This document shows positions 22,866 through 35,974 of a DNA stretch of 64,000 nucleotides, piece by piece. The notes beneath the pieces are model-generated. The model was not told the origin of the DNA, searched no databases, and was given only the letters and a program-made list of their open reading frames with translations. A program made the position numbers and the translations under genes. Numbering within the stretch: position 1 is the first letter of the stretch; the number at the start of each line of letters is the position of its first letter. Source of the stretch: Chinchilla lanigera (Eukaryota > Chordata > Mammalia > Rodentia > Chinchillidae); assembly GCF_000276665.1 (NCBI RefSeq), contig NW_004955487.1:2997103-3061102 (forward strand). Reading direction: 5' to 3'.

Positions 22866-23145
22866 CCTTTCACAGTATTGTAGATTTTGGGTCTTATGAA
22901 CTTTTTCAGTATCTTACACTAGGGAGGCCATACAATGTTTATGCATGCAAGTTTGATTTATTTCACTTATGGTCTCTAGTTGTATCTATTTACCTATAAA
23001 AGTATTGTTTGCCCTTTTTATTGCTGAGTAGTACTCCATTATATAAAAATACCACATCTTTTTTTATATTAATCATTGTTAATCTCTTATTATCTTGTTT
23101 TGAAATTCTGTATTACTGTTTATTTTTTTCTCTTTAAAATGGAAT
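22866..23145 (+). mobile_element. 5'-inverted L1 3' end (twin-priming structure)
   Basis: Bases 22866-23067 are L1 in reverse: the complement reads TATATAATGGAGTACTACTC, ACTAGAGACCATAAGTGAAA and CTAGTGTAAGATACTGAAA, matching 7040-7190 of the resident element. Bases 23070-23145 are L1 in the forward sense (TCATTGTTAATCTCTTATTA) and match 7479-7600, ending A-rich. The two pieces meet head to head at about 23068, the structure produced by twin priming. About 250 bp of the 3' UTR between them is missing. Confidence 0.75.
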
Positions 23146-23214
23146 AAAAACTAAAACCTAGGTTCATAGTAATATTTTCAATTCAAATTTAACATTGTAT
23201 GCTTGCCATAGTTT

Positions 23215-23482
23215 AGCTCTTCAATATTCCTTAAAGACACATGTATGAAAGTCTTTGTTCCTAGTTTGGCATGACTGGGATATCACAGAAACTTGAGGAG
23301 GTGAAGCCTAGTGGGAGGTTTTAGTCACTGGACTTGAACCATGGAAGGGGACTGAGGGATACCTTTCCCTTTCTCTTCCAAATTACCATCTCCAAATCTG
23401 TGTTCCAAAATATACCTTTCCACTTTATAAACTGATTATCTCAGGTATTTGGTACACCCATGGACAACTGACTAACACAAGG
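23215..23482 (+). mobile_element. MaLR LTR, plus strand, shortened
   Basis: AAACTTGAGGAGGTGAAGCC, TAGTGGGAGGTTTTAGTCAC, GAAGGGGACTGAGGGATACC, then TCAGGTATTTGGTACACCCA and GGACAACTGACTAACACAAG. This is the usual MT/MST order with the middle deleted. It begins near AGTTTAGCTCTTCAATATTC. Confidence 0.7.
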
Positions 23483-24422
23483 CTATCTTATTCACTTGCT
23501 CGATTTTGTGTCTCTATTATTCTGTCACTAGAAGTCTCAGTTATGACTTCAAAGTACATTCTTCTATGTTTTATGAGATAGCTTTCCATTTGCACTTGCT
23601 TATTTTAATAGTCCCTCCCCAACTAGAGGCACTTCAATATTTTCTTCACATCAGTTTTGCAGTTTACAGTTATATTTTGTATTTTGTTTTGTTGCTATTC
23701 TAAATGATGTATTTATATGTATTTACCCTAGAAGATGAAATATTTTAAGCATAAACACAAGATTATTGTTATTATCATTATTATTATTATTATTATATTG
23801 TCCTGTTTTATTGAGACTTTTATCACAAGGGAAAATTCCTGTATATCTCCATTTAGTTTTTAATCTATGGAGTGCAAGATGCCTGTTATAAAATCATTTT
23901 AAGTTGATTTGCTCTTTGTTTGCTATGCTTTCCTTTTGTTCATTGGAGATTTCCTCCCTGTTGTTTTTTTTTTATACATTTGGTGTCTACCAAATATCAA
24001 AGCTGTCCCTATTACAACAATAACAAAAAAATATTTATGGAAGGCCACAATTTTATAGTTTCTTGTGACTTTTAACAGGTAGGTTTAGCTCATTTGGGTC
24101 AACCGTAGTTACTGAATAAGTTCTCCTATTACATTTCTTTAGCTGTGTTTTTTTCTGATTATCTTCCTGGTCTTTTCTTCATTAGCTTCTGCGACCTCTG
24201 CCACAATTTTTACTTTGCTTTGTTATTAAACTACTTTGAAAATTCCTACCTAATAAAAGTCTAAATTAAATCAAATCAATATTTTTGTTTTTATTATGCA
24301 AGAACTGTTAAATTAGCTATAATACAAAATTCGTTTTTAAATTCTTTAATTCTGCCACATTACCCTTTCAAAATTAGCATGAAGTTCCTTTCAATTTAGT
24401 ATATTTTCTTTTTTTTTTTTTT
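23483..24422. other. Unassigned AT-rich DNA with (ATT)n
   Basis: Contains an (ATT)n microsatellite (about 23763-23796). A block at 24005-24085 has a diverged partner at 24928-25000. It ends in poly-T at the assembly gap. No gene is visible. Confidence 0.4.
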
Positions 24423-24522
24423 NNNNNNNNNNNNNNNNNNNNNNNNNNNNNNNNNNNNNNNNNNNNNNNNNNNNNNNNNNNNNNNNNNNNNNNNNNNNNN
24501 NNNNNNNNNNNNNNNNNNNNNN
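24423..24522. other. Assembly gap (100 N)
   Basis: Exactly 100 N, which usually marks a gap of unknown size. The left edge is a poly-T run. The 17-mer TAGTATATTTTCTTTTT occurs just before the gap and again about 75 bp after it. Confidence 0.98.
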
Positions 24523-24606
24523 CCTATGAAAACAAAAATACTCAGTTTATTAATTATTGAAACTCTCCTACTAACTTGTTTTGAAACTTTGTTTTGTTAG
24601 TAGTAT

Positions 24607-24930
24607 ATTTTCTTTTTAAAATATTTTTTATTTTAAAAATTAAAAAAACTGCAAAAGCAATGAAGACAAAATCAAAACAACACAAAAACAATAAAAATGA
24701 TGCGTGACCTCGAAACAAAATGATAGGAATTTACAATGATTGCTGTATTACATACTGCTATTCTCAGTGAAGTTGCTCAGTCCACTAGACATGAGAATGT
24801 AAGGCTGATCTACCTCAGAAGTAAAACTACATGAACATATAGATCTCTTAATTTGTAAAATTAATCATTTTGAAGTATATTTGCTTTATAATCAGTAGTA
24901 CAAATCTATGTGACTTATACAAATATGTCC
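24607..24930 (-). mobile_element. L1 3' end, minus strand (fragment 3)
   Basis: ATTTTTTATTTTAAAAATTA, then ATAAAAATGATGCGTGACCT, CGAAACAAAATGATAGGAAT, TTACAATGATTGCTGTATTA and further ATCAGTAGTACAAATCTATG. The order matches the reverse complement of the resident 3' UTR from about 7600 back to 7330. Confidence 0.75.
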
Positions 24931-27900
24931 CTGTTACAACAAAAATGTTAAGTCTGGGAGGTTCCAGCTTTATAGCTTCTTGTGACAGATTTTAAAATGC
25001 TTGACCCTGGCTTCAGTTATCGGCTGGAGCACAGAAACAGTGCTTCGACTGTGATTAACTTGGACAGAGCTGAGTTCGTTGTCTGTTTTAAACTTATAGG
25101 CAACCAGGTTTAAGATCTCAATCTTTGGGAAAGTGTTACTTCAAGGTTCATCAATTAGAAAACTTTTCAGATGTCCAGCACATTTAAAATTCTTTTTCAG
25201 TATTAATCTTGTATGAGTAAATTCATTGCGATGTAGCACTTTCAGGCCAATGAAGATACATTAAGGTAGTGCCCACTGAAGACTACTCAGTTCTCATGGG
25301 TAGGCGTTGATGAACAGATGCACCAGCTGTAATAGAACTTGCGTCCTCAATGTGTAAGGGGCACTGGCACAGACCTGAACCACGCTGGTGACTTCCAGTC
25401 ATACCACTTCCTTAGCTCTGGAAGCTCTGGAATCAAAATGATCTTTACTGCACTCCAGAAGTGAAGAGGTCTGTTTTCCATTTTATAACCAATGTCTTTC
25501 TGCCTTGCTGGTAAAGTAAGAGAGGATATTTAAGTGTAATGAGCAATATGCAAAGAAAAGAGATGGTTCCCTGTGGTGTTTTTAGTGAACTGTATGGAAC
25601 TTTCATCTTCAGAAAACATATAAGCTTTCACACCAAGTGTCAAAATCTCAAGAGGGAGTTATTAGACATTTTTACCTTGCTTTCCCCTCTGATATCTATC
25701 AGGTTCAGCAGACAGCTAGTTTATCAATAACACATCATAGCCAAGGAAGAGGTACAGATAAAACCTTCCATAAATATTCATTACATCTCATTACTGCAAA
25801 TTAATGAGATATTTTAAAATTAAGCCTGTTCACATTTGATGCTGAGAATCTTGTTTTAATATATGATGTTCTGAGATAAATTATGATTATGAAAATGATT
25901 CAGCTCATTATGAGAATCTTTTAGAAAGGTTGTTTTAGTAACAGTTTGGAGAACCCTAAACTATTCTTGTGTAATATTGCAAAGTGAAGAACTTTATAGG
26001 TAGGATTTATAATGCATCTCAATAGTTCAGAAAAGTTGTGTCTAAGTGCACGCCATAGTAAATCAACACTTAAAATCAAGAATGACTGATCTTCTGCAGA
26101 GATACTCAGTTTTTCTTTTCCTTTGCATTGGGAACCAGAGCAAATGTGTATTACAAGATTTTTCAGGGAAATAAATACATATAGTTTAGGGTAAAGTCTA
26201 GAAACCAGTTAGAGCTGGTTTCACCCTCTTGGTGCATTACAAAGTCTCTAAAAGGGGCACAGAGCAGGAGGTGAACTCTCTAAAATTAAAGTTAAAATCT
26301 AATTGCTGTCAGAACAGCCTAGGAGGTAGAACCTTTAAGAAGTGATTAGGCCACAAACACCTCCTTTGTGGGTGGTCCTTGCTGAAAAGAGTGTCTAGTC
26401 CTGGCTCACTTTGCCAAGGTGACATGTGGGCAAGAGTAGTGGACTTGAAGGAGGGCTGGGGAATTTTGTTTGAGTACTGCTCAACAATGTAAATTATATT
26501 TTCTCATACTTTAAAGCTATTTTCATCTAGATTTTAGAAGCATACTAAAACAATTCACATTTCTATAAAAGGCAAATGCTTGTATGGTTAATCCTAAAAT
26601 ATAATGGAAAATGGATTTCTTTAATGTGACATTTTAACACAAAGAGAACTTGCATAAATATATAGCAAAGTCATCCAACAAATGTTAATTTTATATCCTA
26701 CTTTACTCTGCCCGAGAGCTCTCAATACATATGATCAATTGGAGGCTGTATCAGTAGTGTTTGAAGATTTGCATCTCACTTGAAACATTCATGTTTTATT
26801 CATATGCTTGGAACTGAATTTTTTCTAAAATTCTTTTGCCTCTCTGAATGTGTTTTCCTTATGTTCTGAGGTATAATGGGATCCAACAGTCTTCTAAACA
26901 TGAGTCTATAAACTAAAAATAATTGACAAAATAGCATAATATTACATGCAATTCATTATATGCAATAAATGATAAATAAATGCTTAAAAATAAGTGAAAT
27001 AATCTTGCATAAACAATGTGTGCAAATTATTTAGATTGCATATGATTCCAGACTTTATGCTTTATTTTTAGCACATCTCACAGAACATTTATAGTAGCTT
27101 TCAGATCAGCTTGTCCAACACCCTCACTTTATATATGTATCGCACACCCGGGCCGCACTGTCTGACAGGGGAGGTTGGTTCCTTGCTCCTTATGTTATGT
27201 GTGTGAAACTCAGGGCTTTGAATGTAAACATGAGTAAAGCTGAAAGCTGAATAGGCTTCACTGAGCAGATTTACATCATTTGACTGCCCTCAATCCCGAG
27301 CCCCAGTATCATCCTTGCTAGCAAGAGAGGCTCCTTTCCCTGGCTACTGATGTCCTTACTACCTTGCTTAAAGCCCACATAATGACCTCATCTGGTATAT
27401 TTCAGAAGACCAGGACCGTTACTCTTCTACATTATCATTTGCTTTGTTTTTCTGCCTCCAGCTTTGTGAATACTGTCACATCTCAGCATGACACAAACTC
27501 AACTTCTGGCCCAAGAAAGAAGAAGGCTAACACCAAATCTCGTTCTCTCTTTGGCTTTCTCTTTCTCCATATATAGATGTATATGTAGAATTCCACTTAA
27601 AACAATATCTCCTTGACTGTATTTGGAGGCACACAGGTATGCCTGCCCTCACCCAGAAATGTAGGAGAGGTGTATGACAATGAATTTCAAGTGCTCCACA
27701 CCAGGGAAGAAAATGATTTCATGTTGGGCTGACTCGTAAGTAGTGTTTTTTTTTTTTAATTAGAGATGAGAATTCCAACATATGTATTTAAGCATATGAG
27801 CCTTTCTCACTCTGTCCTTGGTTGCTCATTGAAATCCAGCCTCTAGGCAATTGACTACTTGAGGGGGTTTGAGATCTGGAATACCCTTGTTGTAAGGTAC

Positions 27901-28599
27901 AATAAAAACACAGAGTCTTCGGAAAATAGGTGCAACTCACTCACCTGCCATGAACAATGGCCCTTAGATGTAGACAGCCTTTCCTTCACACACACAGAGG
28001 TAAGCACATCAGTGAGCAGAAAGCTCTTCACAAAATACCCAAAGCGCATATATATGGACTAGCAAATGAGGAAGAATCAGCACTATAGTGAACTCTCCCC
28101 TGCATGATATTCTTTTGTTATCATCTTCAAAGTCAGCCCTTGAGCTCCCATACATGAAATTATGAAAAAAATTTCTAAACATTGCATGATATGATTAAAT
28201 GCTCTTACAGGGCCACATTATTAGGTGTCCAGGGCTACATGGGGACACACCTGGCTTAACACACCCTTGGCTGATACCAAGTTCTACCAGGGCAGGCAGT
28301 TTATCAGGACAGCTGTCTTATGGGATTTCCAGCTCATAGCTGTGGCTTCTGGGCTTGGCACTGTAAGAAAAAAAAACAGAACAGGAAAGAATACAGAGAA
28401 TCCACACCATCTATCATATTACTGGGAGAGGAAGCAAAACTCTCCACAAGACGCATGCAGCTTATGGTTCAGAAATAATTACAGGGCTCCACCTGACTCC
28501 CAAGGAGGCTAAAAATACATGGAAACACAAGAGATGCTGATAGAGAACAAATGCTTTCACATCACACACATGCTTGTCTTTATTCTTTCACAAACACAC
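24931..28599. other. Unassigned intergenic DNA
   Basis: Mostly AT-rich without recognisable repeats. The segment 25010-25440 is richer in G and C and non-repetitive, and 26315-26480 may hold a decayed LTR piece (GGAGGTAGAACCTTTAAGAA). ORFs are all under 100 codons and show no domain. Confidence 0.35.
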
Positions 28600-28965
28600 A
28601 CACACCTTTTTCTTTTTCTTTTTTTTACTTCTGATTTTCTACCAGTCCGTGTTTGCAGTGCATATGACTACATTCTTGTATGAGTTGGTCTGTGCATAGA
28701 ACACATCTCAGTTCTTTCTTTCATCTCTTTCCCTCCTTTCCCTTCTTTCACCCTTCCCCCCATCTTTTGGCTCCATTCTATTTGCAAAAGATCCATCCCC
28801 TTATTCACTGTTTTCTGTCTTTTATTTTGCTCTTTATTTATATTTTGATTTCTCACATGAGTGAAACGAAGTAAGATTTAACCTTGTGTGCCTGATCTAT
28901 TTCTCTTAACACCACGGACTCAGGGTGCACCTGTGTTTTCTTTCCTCATTCCTCCCCTCCAACTT
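28600..28965 (-). mobile_element. L1 3' region, minus strand
   Basis: A C/T-rich tract (28710-28770, the complement of the L1 G-rich 3' UTR tract) is followed by TTGATTTCTCACATGAGTGA and GTGTGCCTGATCTATTTCTC, then TTAACACCACGGACTCAGGG. This corresponds to the reversed end of ORF2 and start of the 3' UTR. The 5' portion is cut off. Confidence 0.6.
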
Positions 28966-30009
28966 CTATGTCAGGCAAAACTCAGTAGTGGTGGCCAACT
29001 TTTATAAGTTAGTTAAAGTTCATGAGATATTGACTCATATCAGAACTCAGAGGTGTATGTAAGAAACTGTAGACATTTGTAGATATTTGGATCCCTTTGG
29101 GAGGAAAAGGTCACCAGTATCAGATTCTCCAAAGACCCACAGGGATCTCAGTGGCCCCTTCACTTCTACCTCAGGTTTTCAATCACAAATATTAGTGGAT
29201 ACTCTTTAAGGCAATCACTCTAGTCGTAGTGTTTTAATTTCAGTTATGCAAGACCATCTAATGATGTTTTAGGACTCTTGCTGATACAAATACCTACTGA
29301 GTTTCTCATTCCTGCATTGAGTGCTGCTTGTTCTATTTCCAAAAACAAATGGTGATACACCTCTATTGAAATCCAGCCTTCTGATAAATATTATATTTTG
29401 TCCCATTGTATTGTTAACAAAAATAGTGATAAAAATCAGGCATGAGAAAGTAGGCATATACAAGAGTTTTCCAATATTCCGTATTTTAGAGATTGTAGAT
29501 ACTCCCCTTTAAACTGAAGGCTAGTAATGAAGTACAAATGTGTCTTGTACGACTTTACCAGAAGATGTATGCAAATCAACATTGTCTTAAATTGTATAAT
29601 GCGATGGAGCCTCCATAGCACCTATAGATTTTATGTACTTAATCATGTTAAGATCATTTGGGTAACTGGCACACATAAAAGCAAGTCAATCTACTTGATA
29701 ACCAATAAAATTTAGATTCACAAATAAAAGTTCTGATCACTTAGCCAAACTATATATCCTGAAATGGCATTACTGGTAATTCAGTAGAAATGTGTCAGGG
29801 TGATGTAACAGAATAACTTGTTCTTAAAATAGCAAACATGATTTAGTAAGATAAACTAAATGCCAAAGCTTGCTGTGGAACTAAAAACGGATTCCAACAG
29901 TGTTTGAAGAAGTCATTTAGCCCAAGAGGAGGTGAATTAGATTTTTTTTGTCAGCCTGGGTATTAAGGTTATGGACATTGACAAGCCCTGACATTAGAGT
30001 AAATTTAGT
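28966..30009. other. Unassigned intergenic DNA
   Basis: No repeat or gene recognised. Overlapping 60-codon ORFs on both strands at 29269-29715 look like chance. Confidence 0.35.
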
Positions 30010-30372
30010 ACTTGTTATATGTGGTGATTATCCCTCACCATGTCAACTGGGTTGACTTGGAGATCCACTTAAGGGATTGCATACTTCTGGTTGTGCCTGG
30101 GTAGGTCATGGAGGGGGATCTTGGGGTCTCCATCTGGTCCCTGCCTCTTTCTTTCTGGCACAGTTCCTCTGCTCTACTTCATGACCACCATGAAATAAGT
30201 ACCTTTGCTCCACGATACCCATCTGCCATGCTGTTCCAGTTTTGGAGCCATCTGACCAGGGACTGAATCCTCTGTGACCATAAACCAAAGTTAATCTCTC
30301 TTCGTTTAAATTGTGGGTATTGGATTTTGTGCACCAGTGATAAATGCTGAATAATACATTAGATATTTCCAC
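30010..30372 (+). mobile_element. URR1-like hAT DNA transposon remnant
   Basis: Begins GTGGTGATTATCCCTCACCA and TGTCAACTGGGTTGACTTGG, and carries GAGCCATCTGACCAGGGACT, GTGACCATAAACCAAAGTTA and ATGCTGAATAATACATT at the end. This order (a tcaacttgac start, then a calt-tgtgacc-like middle) fits rodent URR1. An LTR of the MaLR type is the alternative. Inference from remembered family layout. Confidence 0.45.
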
Positions 30373-31741
30373 TGCAAAGTGAGAAATAAAATGATATTTA
30401 AGGTAGAAAATTACCACAGGGAAGGAAAATGGGCCTAAGAAGAAGGAATTAAAGGTAAATGCCAAGATGGACTAGCAACATGACAGCAAACCCTCAATCT
30501 GAAAAGATGGGTTAAATACGAGCCACAGCTTGGGGAAGACAGCACTTAACTGGGAAGGAATAAGCCCAGAGGGGAACAAAAGGCTCTTCCTATTGTTGCA
30601 CATGAGGTGCTGGATGCCTTTACTGAACAATCATTCTTATACTGTGCATTCCTGGGGAAGCAGGTCTTCACAAAAATCACAGTGAAGCCAGTAAAACTTG
30701 AGTAATTCTTCTGGGGTTTTTATTTTTTCAGTGAGTTTAAGATTGGATTCCCTGTAATTTACCCACAGAGGAAGCACCATTTGATAGAGAATGGAGTTAA
30801 TTTGGAGAGAATGTCAGGTTCTTTGAAATACTGGGTTTTTCTATTTCAGTGTAGGGGGAAATTACATGGAAGGAGAAAAGTACACATATTTGTACCAACA
30901 TGGATATAATGGCTGTGACCTTTCTGGTGGCACCAAGACTGTCAGTGTTTTATGAGGGTATACAAGTGTCACCATGTTATGCAAATGTGCTTGCTAGGTG
31001 CAAAAACTGGAGGATTGCAGGGTCATACACATAGGACAATTTCTGGAATTAATGAGCTTAATAACATAATGTTTACCCTATGTTGGTTCCAAAGAAATAT
31101 CAGTAAAGTTTTAAATCTTTTAATAAGTTATACTCCTATGTTGACAATGCACAAATGAGATTTTTAAAATATGTATTTAGGTTATGTTGGCAGATATGTT
31201 TCTAAGTTTATATAAATTTAGTCTGTATTTATAGGGTAGTGTAAGATTACCATCAAATGACCACACTGCATATTTTTACTTTTACTATTTATAACTGAAT
31301 TGTATCTAGATTGAAGTGAGAGGGAATAGCGATGGACTGCTTGCACATTATCTTAAGAAAGTGAGTCATCATCGTAGGTGGTAATTGGAGATATCAACTA
31401 TCTTCCATCCCTAGACCTCAGTAAACAGATTATGGAGCTAATTCTGTTCACTTTACCTTTTTAATAATAAGCATACAAAGTCTGAAAAACTTCCTAATGT
31501 TTCAGACATCTGCTGTGACATGGTAGACACAATGGGAATTAGTAAACACTTAAATATTTTTCATATGCTAGCCAAGTCTCAAAGTGTATATTTTATCTCA
31601 GAAGACAACAGTACTCCATCCTCAGAAACTCAAAAGTTATTTGTATGAGACATATAAAGTCAAGACTTATATAACAGGGCCATATATAGTATGTGGCATA
31701 TCCAATGTAGTAATGTTCTTATTAATGTAAGAAATGTCACT
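30373..31741. other. Unassigned intergenic DNA
   Basis: No repeat or gene recognised. The overlapping 119-codon minus-strand ORF at 30106-30465 lies mostly within the URR1-like remnant and is incidental. Confidence 0.35.
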
Positions 31742-31826
31742 GAGCTTGAACTTTGGATCCTCCTGCCTCAGTCCCACAGAGTGCTGGGATTACAAGCATG
31801 CACCACTATGCCTGCCTTGTAGCTTG
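31742..31826 (-). mobile_element. B1 SINE fragment, minus strand
   Basis: TTGGATCCTCCTGCCTCAGT, CACAGAGTGCTGGGATTACA, AGCATGCACCACTATGCCTG. Only the 5' half of the element (reversed) is present. Confidence 0.8.
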
Positions 31827-32479
31827 CACTCTTTTTGAAGTTTTTGAATTCACGTTTTTTCCCTCATGCTCTTGTTGGTACATGACTGTGTCATAAGCAT
31901 TCCAGATAGGCAGCTGGATATTTATTCTGCTATATTTACCAGCACTATTTGAGTTGCTTTAACGGCAGTGGACACATTGGCCACTGATTAAATATGAAAA
32001 ATATTAAGATAGAAATGAATAAGTCATCAGAGCTGTAGTACAATTATGTGGTTGCTATTATCAGGAAATTAATACAAATGCCCATCAAGTGTTTTTCCTC
32101 TTCAAAGAGCAAACATTGCAATAAGTTCAAGAAGAAATACATTTTTGGCACGGTTATATTCAAGATCCTCTTTATCTTTATGAAACCCACAATTGTACAT
32201 AGCAAGAGCCACAATAAATGCTTTCCAACACTGGAGTCTAGAGTCTAATTGTAAGTGATACCTTGGTTCACAAACTTAATTCTTTCCACCATTCTGGTCG
32301 CAAACAGAATTGGACCAGAACTGAATCAAATTTACCCATAAAGTCGACATAAACATTCAATTCATGTCAAATTCTTTGCTTCCCCAGTCTCTAACTCTGC
32401 TAAAGTCCTGTTCATCTGGGGCCCAGATTAAATGTTTTTGTCCAAGCAGTTCTCCTGTGCAGTTTAGAATTTCCTACAA
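31827..32479. other. Unassigned intergenic DNA
   Basis: Nothing recognised. Confidence 0.35.
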
Positions 32480-32888
32480 ATTAAATCACTGCAGTACTCA
32501 TTTGTGTCTGACTTCTTTTGCAAAGCAACTGTTTTTGAGATTTACATATGTTGCTCCCTATATTAGTTATGTCTTTCTTTTTATTTTTTGATACTCTATT
32601 TTGTAGGCTTATCACACTTCTTTTATCCATTTATCTTGTGGTGCATATATTGGCTATTTCCATTTTGTGCAATGATGAATAAAGTTCTTAGGAACATTCA
32701 CCTGTACATTTTTGGGTGTGCATTTCTACTTTTCCTGAGTAAATATTTAAGAGTGCAATTATAGCATCTTATGAAAGGTGGATGTATTTCTTTAAAAAGA
32801 ACTAATACAACATTGTGTAAAGTGGTTTGTGCCATTTTATATTTCCACCAATAAAATAGGAGAATTCTTTGCTTTACTTTAGGACTTT
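32480..32888 (-). mobile_element. Old L1 (L1M) ORF2 3' end, minus strand
   Basis: Reads in the reverse sense of the L1 ORF2 C-terminus: TTATCCATTTATCTTGTGGT, TGGCTATTTCCATTTTGTGC, AATGATGAATAAAGTTCTTA, GGAACATTCACCTGTACATT, then CCATTTTATATTTCCACCAA. Divergence is high, so it predates the resident L1. Confidence 0.75.
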
Positions 32889-35449
32889 AGTTAATGGACA
32901 AAAATGGAAGCAGTCTAGCTCCGAACATGGTGGTAAGAATGGAGACAGCAATTATAAATTACCCAGAACTGTACCAGGTACAGAAATATATTTCATTTGG
33001 AACATTTTCTCCATTATTCACAAATTTGGGAGATATTGCTAAGCAGAATCTAAATGCACAGTGGAGTTAATAGTCACCGCAATGACACCCTCTGCCTTGT
33101 GCAACTGTCTGTCACTGCCCAGTGTCGCATCTGTCTGCCTCTCTACTGGCTCATTTTCTCCACACAGATGGTTCTTATCCTTGTGGTATTAGTTTATTAC
33201 TAAAAAGTAGGCTAAAGTGTTTACATTTCTATCAGAGATATGTGTATTTGAATCGGAGACTTCTGGAGGTTGAACTTACTCTACACAATCAAAGGGGCAG
33301 GCTTCCACAGGCAGGGGACAGCTTGTGCCAGTATTCACTCATGGCCAAGGAAAACTACTACCATGGAATGCTAAACCCAGGGGCCACTACTCTCTGAGAT
33401 TCAGACATTCTCTTGATAAATGAATGGTACAGAAAGTACCATACATGTATTTCAACACTGTATTACTGACATACAACAAGTCATTTAGTACAGTTCAAAA
33501 CTAATGTAATGGTCAAGTTATTTATGATTTTGTATGGGTAAAAATTAGTTTTGACATGATTAGAAATGCATATTCTGCTCTCTTTTCGAGATTCTAAGCT
33601 CAGTGAACCCTTCAGACAGCTGAAATAATAGTCTGCAAGACAGTTATGCAAGGACATTTAAATATGTGCATTTACTTTGTGATCAGCAAGACATGCATTT
33701 TCATCTCAGATAATTTTCTTTCATTAGATACATTTCTGAACAACTAATTTCACCAGACCTTTTTCTTTTCCCTTTGTGATTTTTCATAAGCAATTAGATT
33801 TTCTAAAGAACAGAATAAATGTAAAATAGTCTACTTCTAGGTCATAGATCTTTGTCAAATGGAAATTATATTTTATCTCTGCAAGCACTAAATATCATTA
33901 GATGAAGAAAGAAACACTGAAGAAATGAACTTCATTTAGGGCACAATTTTAATAGAAATTGTGTTCCAAATCTGATTACGACACACTGTGTTTTAGCACA
34001 TGTTGCACTAGAACTGTACACTAAGTATCTTCTACTGTTTGTTAGCTTCTGAAAACACTTTAAAACTGGGAAAATAATTTGCAAACCCTCAAATCTTTGG
34101 TGTATGATAATTGGAAAATTTTTCTGTCTCCCTTTCTTAGACACACACACACACATGGTTCTACCATAATCTTCTGAGTTTTGGCAATAATTAGGAGTCT
34201 ATTCTTAGTTTATTATCAGTTCTTCATTTATGAAGAAATTCAAAAATTAATAACTCCCAATTTTCAGTTTTCCAGATAATCCCGTAGAGTGTGTTTGGCA
34301 TGGAAAAATACTTTATTGTTTAGACTATCTAATGAGATGTATTTAATATATAAATTTTTAGTGTCATTGTTAGTATTTTAAAATAGTCTAAATTTAGCTT
34401 TTTAACATGTAAGAGCATTTTCACTTTGGAATTAAGCAGCATGCAAATGACCTGAAGTTACAAGTACATATCATTTACACACCCTTGTACATGCACTACA
34501 TATGACATGCATGTATAGTTACATACACATAAAATTTTAAAGACCTAGTAAAATTATTTTTGACTTAATTTCTCCCATTTTTGTCATTCTTATAAACTAT
34601 ATTGATTTCTTGATTAGAAATTACTGTTTTCCAGTAATTAGACTTGTTTTCTTTGTTGTTCTAGGTCAATGTGGACATTCACTTTCTTGCAGCATGAAGA
34701 AGAAATGACAGGAGCTAACTGAAAAGGAGCTCATCTGTCTGTGTCCGTCTCTTGATAATCTCCAGCCCTAGAATCAGAAAAAATTCAGGTTCAATACATG
34801 GTCTATCAGTAGGTAAATGGCAAGCATCTTTTGACTTTGAAAAATCTTTCTGGGATTCTCTTCATGTATGAATGAAAACAATTACATTATTAATTTATAT
34901 TTGTTATCTAGAACCTCAGAATATGGTTCTAAGTCATGAAAGACCTGAACCCTAGACTAATTTAGAACATTGAAATGGGGTCAAGAAATCCAACAGGCAA
35001 TTGTAAAGCAATATAATAAAATAATATGAACCTTAAACCAGGATGTCCCCATGGGGATATGAGGAAATTTCCTCAAAAGAGGGAAAAGTAAATGACCCTT
35101 GGCAATTAAATTTTGAAAGGGAGTGGCAAGCAGGAGGGGAGAATGGTGTTAATGGTACCAAGAGGAAAGTTGGTTGGCTGGGAATGATATTCACCAAGAG
35201 GGGCTACAAGAAGAAGTGTTGTGTGGTAGGCAAAACCATAATTTCAGTTTCAGATAGTGTAGGTATTATACATAAAATGTAAAGTAAAAAAAAAAGGTAA
35301 AAAGAAAGAAGTGGAGATGTCCAGAATGGGATTGAATACAAATCTGTGCCTCAGGAAGAGGACAGACAAATAGAAATTGTCCAGTTCAAAGCTGGAGATC
35401 AGCAGCGAAGGAAGATGAAGTTAACAGCAGAAACGTGAGTATGTGTGTA
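32889..35449. other. Unassigned intergenic DNA
   Basis: Contains a short (CA)n at 34141-34156. A 91-codon ORF (33122-33397) and a 79-codon ORF (35043-35282) have no recognisable domain. No repeat family is evident. Confidence 0.35.
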
Positions 35450-35665
35450 ATGACAGACCCAGCAGAATAACAGAGAGGGAAGAGGAAAAAATAAATGTTT
35501 CAACAACCATGGCAAAATGATCCAAATTTAATAGCAAACACTCATCTAAAAACCCAACAAAGCCAATTAATCCCAAGAGAGAAAAACCCAAAGAACACCA
35601 CACTAAAGAACATCATATTGAAAATGTTGATAGCGAAAGGCACAGAAGAAGCCTTGTATGGCAAC
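35450..35665 (+). mobile_element. Old L1 (L1M) ORF1 fragment, plus strand
   Basis: GATCCAAATTTAATAGCAAA, CACTCATCTAAAAACCCAAC and CACCACACTAAAGAACATCA follow the L1 ORF1 order (ccaaattt, cacatccaagaagctcaac, cacacctagacacatcat). The piece stops near 35660. It has the same orientation as the L1M piece at 36390, so the two may be one element with a deletion. Confidence 0.5.
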
Positions 35666-35974
35666 AAACTGAGTCCTTGCACGGTAATATCCTGAATGAT
35701 TTGAATAAATTATCATTTAAATAAATTATCAAAGTGCAGAGTTTTTATGTGAAAATTGTAGATACACTGTAGAGGATCTGAAAATTATTTAAGCAACCAG
35801 GACCAACTGCTTATAAAAATAACCCACAATTCTCTCCCGAAAGATGTACAGATTGAATGGGGTGCTTTTAGCAATCCCACTAATGATTCTACATTAATTA
35901 GCACTCTAGTCTTAAAATATATACGACATTGAAACGTTCCATATCATTGAGTGTAAATGTCAAAATGAAGAACA

